DNA of 64,000 bases, from NCBI GenBank assembly GCA_963717515.1, contig OY970338.1:992001-1056000 (forward strand), given 5' to 3'. Positions 55,683 to 61,656 of this stretch are shown here, piece by piece. Each line of letters begins with the position of its first letter. Position 1 is the stretch's first letter. Source of the DNA: CAYXZQ01 sp963717515 (GTDB lineage: Archaea; Nanobdellota; Nanobdellia; Woesearchaeales; DSVV01). Below the pieces are notes generated by a model that was not told where the DNA came from, searched no databases, and saw only the letters and a list, made by a program, of their open reading frames with translations. The translations under genes and the position numbers were made by a program.

Positions 55683-56744
55683 ATGATAAAGAGGCTGCAG
55701 GGAATTCTCAGAGAGAAAAACATCGATGCTGCTGTCATATTCAGCTGGAAGAACAAGGACCCGAACCTTGCCTACCTGGCAGGGACAGATATAAGCTACA
55801 GCTTCCTTGTTATACCTAAGAGAGGCAATGCCCGGCTGCTTACCTCGAAGCTGGAGTATGAGCGTGCCAGGCGATTCTCGAGGATAAGGGACGTGCGTAT
55901 CTTTGAGAAGCCTGCAATGGAGCATCTCGGCAGGATAGTGAATAGGTTCGGAAAGAGGGTCGGGGTCAACAAATCGGTCGCATCAGTCAATGAATTCGCT
56001 CAAATGAGGAAAAATCTCAAGAACAAGAAGTATGTGGACATTGGCAGCCTGCTGCTTGAGATGCGCAAGACCAAGACCGCGGACGAGATTAAGATACTGA
56101 AGAGGGCATGCAGGATCACTGATATCATATTTGAAAGGCTCCTGGAGAGATTCAATTTCAGGACTGAGCAGGACATTGTCGATTTTCTCAGGAAGGAGGC
56201 GTTCAGTTTCGGGTGCTCTCTTTCATTCGAGCCGATTGTCGCATCAGGCAGGAATTCCAGCATGCCGCATTACAGGGGCGGAAATGTCAGGCTGAAGAAA
56301 GGATTTTTGACTATGGATTTCGGAGTCGACTACAAAGGATATATGAGCGACATGACAAGGACAATCTATCTCGGCAGACCGTCAAAAGAGGAAGCCGGGA
56401 TGTACAGCCTCCTGCTCGCTGCACAGAAAAATGCCATCAACGATTCAAAGCCCGGGACCAGGGCCTCAGCATTGGTGGAATCAGTCAATGAGTCGCTTGG
56501 AAAGCACGCAGATAAGATGATACACGGCCTGGGCCATGGCATAGGTGTCGAGATACACGAGCTCCCGAGCCTGCACCAGAGATCAAAAGACGCGATTAGT
56601 GAGGGTGACGTGTTCACGATCGAGCCGGGGATATATTTCGAGAACAGGTACGGCATAAGGATCGAGGATGATGTCCTCATCCAGGACGGCAGGACCAGGG
56701 TGCTTACCAGGTCCAGAAAAGATCTCATCAGCATCAATCTGTGA
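55683..56744 (+). CDS. pepQ: Xaa-Pro aminopeptidase/dipeptidase (M24)
   Basis: The 353-residue pita-bread enzyme has an N-terminal creatinase-like domain (~1-120) and a catalytic domain. The five metal ligands are visible: MDFGVDYKGYMSDMTRT (two Asp), GLGHGIGVEIHELP (His), IEPGIYFEN (Glu) and GIRIEDDVLI (Glu). It releases residues next to proline. Leaderless promoter as above. It forms a peptidase cluster with M16, M29 and PAN. Confidence 0.95.
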   Translation: MIKRLQGILREKNIDAAVIFSWKNKDPNLAYLAGTDISYSFLVIPKRGNARLLTSKLEYERARRFSRIRDVRIFEKPAMEHLGRIVNRFGKRVGVNKSVASVNEFAQMRKNLKNKKYVDIGSLLLEMRKTKTADEIKILKRACRITDIIFERLLERFNFRTEQDIVDFLRKEAFSFGCSLSFEPIVASGRNSSMPHYRGGNVRLKKGFLTMDFGVDYKGYMSDMTRTIYLGRPSKEEAGMYSLLLAAQKNAINDSKPGTRASALVESVNESLGKHADKMIHGLGHGIGVEIHELPSLHQRSKDAISEGDVFTIEPGIYFENRYGIRIEDDVLIQDGRTRVLTRSRKDLISINL

Positions 56745-56788
56745 GACAAAGCCATTGATATCAAATCATGCTAAAACAATATAAAACC

Positions 56789-56795
56789 AGAGGTG
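56789..56795 (+). promoter_or_regulatory. Shine-Dalgarno deciding the M29-like start
   Basis: agaggtg lies 5 nt before ATG 56801. The in-frame ATG 33 nt upstream (56768) has no such site, so 56801 is preferred. Confidence 0.5.
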
Positions 56796-56800
56796 TTACG

Positions 56801-58567
56801 ATGAAATACGACATGAAAAAATTCAATTCATCTGTCAATTATTACAAGAAGAAATTAGGCAATGTCAAGAACAAGAGCATCCTAGCAGTATTTGATGTTG
56901 ATGATGCTGACGCGTATTACTCAATTGCGCCGCTCAGCAGGGCAATCCATGATCTGGGCGGAGACCTCAATGCATCAGGGGTCCAGGATGATTCACCTAT
57001 GCTCAATGCGCTGTTCAGCACCTGGCAGCTGTATGATGAGATGAACAAAGGCACAGGGAACAAAAAGACAAAAGCTTTGAAGGATTTCATAGCCACTGCT
57101 GAGAAAAAGGCAAAAGGTTTCGGAAAGATATTCAAAAGGCCTGAGATAATAATAAAGTCTTCAGGCAAAGGCTTCTCAGGGTCAATAGACTTAGCATACA
57201 AACCTATGTGGTTCAGGGAATACAAGTGGAAACTGCTCCTCAAGACAGCAGAGGTCATCTACAAAGAGGTGTACAACCTCAGGAAAGGCGAGAAGACCGC
57301 CATAGGGTTCCAGCTCATATTGGGAAAGAAAGACCTTGACAAGCCTATTGAGGATTTCCTCGATTCATTCGCAATCTCAAGGGCTATGATGATAACAGCA
57401 AAGAATTACGGCAAGGTGAACATGGGTGCATCGACCCCGAGAAATTCCATGCTCGCGCCTGCAAACAGGATGAGCGACCTCAGGGCGACGCTTCTCGGAT
57501 GCGAGCTCTCAAAGGACATTGACGAGCCGGTGTTCAGAAAATTCAGGGCATTGTCACCCTTCATCGGCACAGACAAGATCAGGGTCGCGGATGCGAATTT
57601 CTTCATCAGCGGAAAAGGATATCCCGGCAAGCACCTGTTCGGCAATGCCATAGGCTATCCTGACCCTGACAGGAGGACGAGATGGCAGGCAGCAGGAGGC
57701 TTCATATACAAGCTGGACTTCTATCCGCAGACAAGGCTTGACAGGAGAAAGCCGATGTCAAGAGTGGGGTTCACTGACACCCTCCCTCTGGACATATTCA
57801 TCAGGACCTGCAATGTCGACTGGTACGAGATAAAGCGCAAGAATGATGTCCTTAAAAAAATCGCCGAGAAGTCAGAGAAGATAATCGTGAAGTCCAACAT
57901 AAATGCAAAGGTCGTTACTGAGTTCGAGGTGGGCCTCGTTAAGGAGGACGGAGTACACAGGTGGCCGAGGGGCTCGGACATAGACATCAGGGACAAGATA
58001 CACAAAGAGTACCTGAAACGCACAGGCATTGTCGCTGGTACCATGGCGAACCTGCCCGGCGGCGAGATGTTTGTCACCCCGGAATACCTCAAGGGGACTT
58101 TCGCCGGCGACGTGGTCATCAGCATCGACCAGAGCTATGCGCTAGATGAGAAGGATCCGCTCGTGATTACAGCAACAAAGAAGGGATACAAGGTTGTCAG
58201 CGGTCCGAAGAAGATAATCGACAAGCTCAATGAGAAAAAGAAGGATGCCTGGAAGCAGATTATCCAGACAGAGAAGAGCAGATCAGTGCCGCAGGAGATA
58301 ATTGATCTCAAGAAAAGCAACTTCAACAAGATAGGCGAGTTCGCCATCAACACCAACCCCAAGGCGCAGCTCTGCGATTATCTTATCGTGAACGAGAAGA
58401 TTGCGAAGATGATACACATCGCTCTCGGCTCAGGGTTTGAGCCTGACAGGGCCACGGAATACCACACAGACATCGTCATCGATGCGCCCAGGCAGAAGCT
58501 TGACATCTATGGAGTTAATGGCGACAGCAAGCACTGGATAATGAAGAGTGGGAAGTTCGTGATTTGA
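56801..58567 (+). CDS. M29-type (thermophilic) aminopeptidase-like protein
   Basis: The protein has 588 residues from the SD-supported ATG. The N-terminal ~370 residues are alpha/beta with no landmark I can name. The C-terminal part matches M29 aminopeptidases (aminopeptidase T/AmpS). NLPGGEMFVTPEYLKG carries the first Glu (~422), KIGEFAINTNP the second (~512), KMIHIALG the His (~538) and YHTDIVID the His-x-Asp (~554-556), so the dinuclear metal site seems complete. The ~590-residue length exceeds the usual ~410, so the N-terminus is an enlarged or extra domain. It probably acts on peptides in the cytoplasm. Confidence 0.72.
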   Translation: MKYDMKKFNSSVNYYKKKLGNVKNKSILAVFDVDDADAYYSIAPLSRAIHDLGGDLNASGVQDDSPMLNALFSTWQLYDEMNKGTGNKKTKALKDFIATAEKKAKGFGKIFKRPEIIIKSSGKGFSGSIDLAYKPMWFREYKWKLLLKTAEVIYKEVYNLRKGEKTAIGFQLILGKKDLDKPIEDFLDSFAISRAMMITAKNYGKVNMGASTPRNSMLAPANRMSDLRATLLGCELSKDIDEPVFRKFRALSPFIGTDKIRVADANFFISGKGYPGKHLFGNAIGYPDPDRRTRWQAAGGFIYKLDFYPQTRLDRRKPMSRVGFTDTLPLDIFIRTCNVDWYEIKRKNDVLKKIAEKSEKIIVKSNINAKVVTEFEVGLVKEDGVHRWPRGSDIDIRDKIHKEYLKRTGIVAGTMANLPGGEMFVTPEYLKGTFAGDVVISIDQSYALDEKDPLVITATKKGYKVVSGPKKIIDKLNEKKKDAWKQIIQTEKSRSVPQEIIDLKKSNFNKIGEFAINTNPKAQLCDYLIVNEKIAKMIHIALGSGFEPDRATEYHTDIVIDAPRQKLDIYGVNGDSKHWIMKSGKFVI

Positions 58568-58658
58568 GACTTGTTCATTTTTAATTTTCATTATTCATGG
58601 TCAAGCCAATCTTCATACGAAAAGTATTTAAACCATATTTCATTACTGGCCTTACAGG

Positions 58659-59798
58659 ATGGTGAGTGGGGTAAACGATTTCGACAATGTCATAGCGTCC
58701 TACACGACAAGCGCTCACCAGCTTGAGGGAGAAAACCGGATTCTGCGCGAGACTGTCAGCCAGCTCAAGAATGAGCTCAACAAGTTCAAGGAGCCGGCAC
58801 TGATGGTATGTGATGTGGTCGACACACTCAATGACAGGGCGATTGTCAAGACCCCCAACGGCAACAGGTTCTATGTCAACATCGCCGGAGACTGCATAGA
58901 GGTCAGGCCTGGCGACACAGTCCTCACCGAACAAAAAAATCTAACGATCATAGCCAAGATCCCGTCAAACAAGAAATTCGGCGTGGAGCAGTTCGTCATC
59001 ATGGAGAAGCCGAAGATAACCTGGGAGCAGATAGGCGGGCTCAACAGCCAGGTCGAGGAGCTCAAGGAAGTCATTGAGTTGCCACTCAAGAAGCCGGAGC
59101 TCTTCAAGAAGATTGGGATAATGCCGCCGAAAGGGATACTTCTCCATGGCCCTCCGGGGACAGGAAAGACGCTTCTCGCAAAAGCTGTCGCGAACAGCAC
59201 AAGGTCGACATTCATCGAGATCGTGGGCTCAGAGCTTGTGCAGAAATTCATAGGCGAAGGTGCAAAGCTAGTCAAGGAGATATTCCAGCTGGCAAGGGAG
59301 AAGGCGCCGAGCATCGTCTTTGTCGACGAGCTTGATTCTATCGCTTCCAAGAGGATTGAAGTCGGCACCAGCGGGGAGAGGGAAGTCCAGAGGACCTTCA
59401 TGCAGTTCCTTGCGGAGCTTGACGGCTTCAAGCCGCTTGACAACGTGAAGCTCATCGGATGCACGAACAGGCGCGATGTCCTTGACCCGGCAATCACGAG
59501 GCCCGGCAGGCTTGACAGGCTCATAGAAGTGCCCAACCCAGACAGCGCGGGCATCGAGGAGATATTCAGGATACATACAAGGAACATGAGGCTGCACCCC
59601 AATGTCAAGAACAACATACTCTGCAGGCTGCTTGACGGAATGTCCGGTGCTGATATCCAGTCGCTGACAACCGAAGCTGGATATTTTGCTATACGTGACA
59701 ACAGGAATCGTGTCAATCATTCTGATTTTGTTTCCGCCCTCAAGAAATTGAGGAACAAGAACAAGACTGACCAGGCATACCTCAGGATGTTCGGTTGA
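58659..59798 (+). CDS. pan: proteasome-activating nucleotidase
   Basis: The 379-residue AAA ATPase unfolds proteins and feeds the 20S proteasome. It has an N-terminal coiled coil (~18-45) and an OB domain (~46-115). Walker A is GPPGTGKT (164-171), the pore loop KFIGEG (196-201) with Phe where Tyr is common, Walker B IVFVDELDS (~219-227), and the second region of homology TNRRDVLDPAITRPGRLDR. The C-terminus is RMFG: hydrophobic-Phe-Gly instead of the HbYX motif that opens the 20S gate. A TATA-like gtatttaaac precedes the ATG by ~30 bp. No 20S subunit gene is in the window. Confidence 0.95.
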   Translation: MVSGVNDFDNVIASYTTSAHQLEGENRILRETVSQLKNELNKFKEPALMVCDVVDTLNDRAIVKTPNGNRFYVNIAGDCIEVRPGDTVLTEQKNLTIIAKIPSNKKFGVEQFVIMEKPKITWEQIGGLNSQVEELKEVIELPLKKPELFKKIGIMPPKGILLHGPPGTGKTLLAKAVANSTRSTFIEIVGSELVQKFIGEGAKLVKEIFQLAREKAPSIVFVDELDSIASKRIEVGTSGEREVQRTFMQFLAELDGFKPLDNVKLIGCTNRRDVLDPAITRPGRLDRLIEVPNPDSAGIEEIFRIHTRNMRLHPNVKNNILCRLLDGMSGADIQSLTTEAGYFAIRDNRNRVNHSDFVSALKKLRNKNKTDQAYLRMFG

Positions 59799-59825
59799 AT
59801 TTCTGTATAGGATATAGATAAAGAA

Positions 59826-59900
59826 GCGCATGCTCATCAGTTACTTCCGTCGGTCATCGCCGTGAGGCTACCTGGGTGTTCACTAAATCATCGCATGCAC
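59826..59900 (-). ncRNA. candidate C/D box guide sRNA
   Basis: Read on the minus strand, ~75 nt: 5' terminal stem half GCATGC (59898-59893), C box GCGATGA (59894-59888, one mismatch to RUGAUGA), a D'-like CTCA (59866-59863), C' box GCGATGA (59860-59854), a 13-nt guide CCGACGGAAGTAA, D box CTGA (59840-59837) and 3' stem half GCATGC (59833-59828). A T-rich run (CTTCTTT) follows. A TATA box at 59930-59921 is centred ~26 bp before the predicted 5' end. D-guide target by complementarity: UUACUUCCGUCGG, with 2'-O-methylation at the fifth base (U). The C-D' interval (21 nt) is longer than canonical. It would be bound by L7Ae, Nop5 and fibrillarin. Confidence 0.65.
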
Positions 59901-59920
59901 GAAGTACCATAATGAAGAAT

Positions 59921-59930
59921 TCTATATAAA
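59921..59930 (-). promoter_or_regulatory. TATA box of the candidate C/D sRNA
   Basis: tttatataga on the minus strand. It lies between the stop of the Trm5-like gene (59936) and the RNA, ~26 bp before the predicted RNA 5' end, so the RNA has its own promoter. Confidence 0.55.
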
Positions 59931-59935
59931 GCTAT

Positions 59936-61543
59936 TCAAAGTATCCTGAAATCCACGCATATCCGGAAGGTCCTGGGCGAGTACTGGCCGCATTTGACAA
60001 CCCCTAGTATCTTGTGCCTCTTTTTTGCGCTCCTGCAGGCTTTTCTTACCTTTTCTTTTGCCTGTTCAAAATCATCCTCGTGCAGGAAATCATAGAAATG
60101 TATTGTTGTCCCTTTCCTGGCAGCTTTCAGCGCGACATCTAAGAACGACTCGCCTTCCCGCGGAAGCGGCATTATTATCCTGTCGAAGTCGAGGTATTCC
60201 TTCAGCATCTTATGGTACTTCCTGTATGAGTCAAGCATCTCCCTCGGATTGCCCTCATCCTTTGATACGACTTCAATGACACCGAAATCGACATATGGCA
60301 CAATCCTGGAAAAATCGATTTTGCCTGTGCCTATCTCGTGGGCGTGTACAGCTTTTGGTATGTGCTTCTCTAAGATTGTGTCAGCGATGTGAAAATAAGA
60401 GCCTCGGGAAAAATCCCTAATCGAACCATAGAAACTCTCATCTGATTCTCTTGACTGAAAGAGGTGGACGATGTCAAGGCAGAACCTTATTTCCCGCTTC
60501 TTCAATAATCCAGAGATCTTGCCAGGGTCTGCCATCTCACCATGATTTGAATTCTCCAATATGATTTTTTTAAAATTGTTCTCTTTTAGTGTCTTATCAA
60601 GGACTGATAGCTTATTTTCATATTGCCTTCCCTTGTCACTTGAAGTGTAAGCATGAGCGATAAAACCATGCAGAGAATATCTGATGCATAATTCTTCAAG
60701 CATCCTGCATGCGATGACAGAATTCTTCACTACCTCTTTATTGTCTGCTGACAGGTTCTGCTCCATCCCCCTGAAATGCATCGGAGCATGGAGTACGACC
60801 TCGATATTTTTTTTCTTCAGCTCCTGGATGGTCTTTTCTAGCTTATCCAGGTTCTGGTCAAGGTCCTCTGGATGGAGATGGATTTCCATCAGTTCCGGTT
60901 TTAATCTCAGCCTCTTCTGCAACTGTTTCGGGTCTATGCTTGATTTCAGCCCGATTATTCTGTTGCATAACCTGTCGACCACCTCTCTTGCGTCGCCTTT
61001 GAACAGGAACACATTATTGAGCTTGTTGAGCTTGACATTTTCAACAGCATATCTGTGGCCGACAGGATTGAGCTCGATCCCGGTCATCATCTTCGCCTCT
61101 GTGTTCTTTGCAATCACTACGGGATATGGTGCGCAGCCTGAGAACATCACAAGGATGTTCTCCCCATCCTTCACCTGGCCAGCGATCCTGAGGCGCTCAT
61201 TGGACATCCTCGGCGAGAAATACACTTTCTCGACATCAAGCTTCAAACGCGCTTTGCTTTCCGTGTGGACGGTCTCTTTCTTATTTTCGCCTGCAAGGTA
61301 CTTGAGCTTCTGCGTCCTGAAATCGCCCTCGTGCGCACTGTCCTTCCTGAGCACTGTCCGGATGTTCTTCTGGCATTTCAGGAGCGACTCGGCTATGAAC
61401 TTTTCCTTTTTCCTGAGCCCTTCGTCTATCTCAAGGATTGCGATGTCGCCTATCGCATCGTAGGCTGTCTTGAGAAGGGGCTGCTCATCCTTTGTGAGGC
61501 CTCTCTTTACAAGCTCCCTGAAACTCGGCTGTTCTCTCTTCAT
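59936..61543 (-). CDS. Trm5-type tRNA(m1G37) methyltransferase with inserted endonuclease-IV-like TIM barrel
   Basis: The 535-residue protein begins like archaeal Trm5: residues 1-192 include KVYFSPRMSNERLRIA, ILVMFSGCAPYPVVIAKN, GIELNPVGHRYAVENV and FKGDAREVVDRL (the SAM site). Residues ~193-451 are a separate xylose-isomerase/Nfo-like TIM barrel: MEIHLHPEDL, VVLHAPMHF, IILENSNHGE, FCLDIVHLF, VHAHEIGTGKIDF and GVIEVVS. These place His, Glu, Asp/His and Glu where metal ligands are expected. From ~452 the Trm5 fold resumes with FDRIIMPLPREGESFLDVAL (the N/M-P-L-P motif) and ends with CGQYSPRTFRICVDF. The methyltransferase part methylates G37 of tRNA (family knowledge). The function of the insert is unknown. 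Confidence 0.85.
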   Translation of the reverse strand: MKREQPSFRELVKRGLTKDEQPLLKTAYDAIGDIAILEIDEGLRKKEKFIAESLLKCQKNIRTVLRKDSAHEGDFRTQKLKYLAGENKKETVHTESKARLKLDVEKVYFSPRMSNERLRIAGQVKDGENILVMFSGCAPYPVVIAKNTEAKMMTGIELNPVGHRYAVENVKLNKLNNVFLFKGDAREVVDRLCNRIIGLKSSIDPKQLQKRLRLKPELMEIHLHPEDLDQNLDKLEKTIQELKKKNIEVVLHAPMHFRGMEQNLSADNKEVVKNSVIACRMLEELCIRYSLHGFIAHAYTSSDKGRQYENKLSVLDKTLKENNFKKIILENSNHGEMADPGKISGLLKKREIRFCLDIVHLFQSRESDESFYGSIRDFSRGSYFHIADTILEKHIPKAVHAHEIGTGKIDFSRIVPYVDFGVIEVVSKDEGNPREMLDSYRKYHKMLKEYLDFDRIIMPLPREGESFLDVALKAARKGTTIHFYDFLHEDDFEQAKEKVRKACRSAKKRHKILGVVKCGQYSPRTFRICVDFRIL

Positions 61544-61608
61544 GTTGCTGTTAGAATTCCCGGATATTTATAAAGTTTTAATGAAAGGCGGGCGGAATGA
61601 AAATAACA

Positions 61609-61616
61609 TTTAAATA
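61609..61616 (+). promoter_or_regulatory. TATA-like element of the right-edge beta-helix gene
   Basis: tttaaata ~44 bp before ATG 61657. This implies a ~15-20-nt leader holding ccagggtc as a weak SD. An in-frame ATG at 61627 is too close to the TATA box to be the likely start. Confidence 0.35.
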
Positions 61617-61656
61617 TGCGGGAATTATGAAATCAGACATATCCAGGGTCATAAAC

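Noticed and set aside
59826..59900. Reading the candidate sRNA on the plus strand
   Set aside because: The C and D boxes and the correctly spaced TATA box are only on the minus strand; the GCATGC stem is palindromic and therefore uninformative on direction.
58871..61463. Long antisense open frames (281 residues opposite pan, 259 opposite the Trm5-like gene)
   Set aside because: Their composition follows the codon pattern of the sense genes; there is no promoter, SD or recognisable domain.
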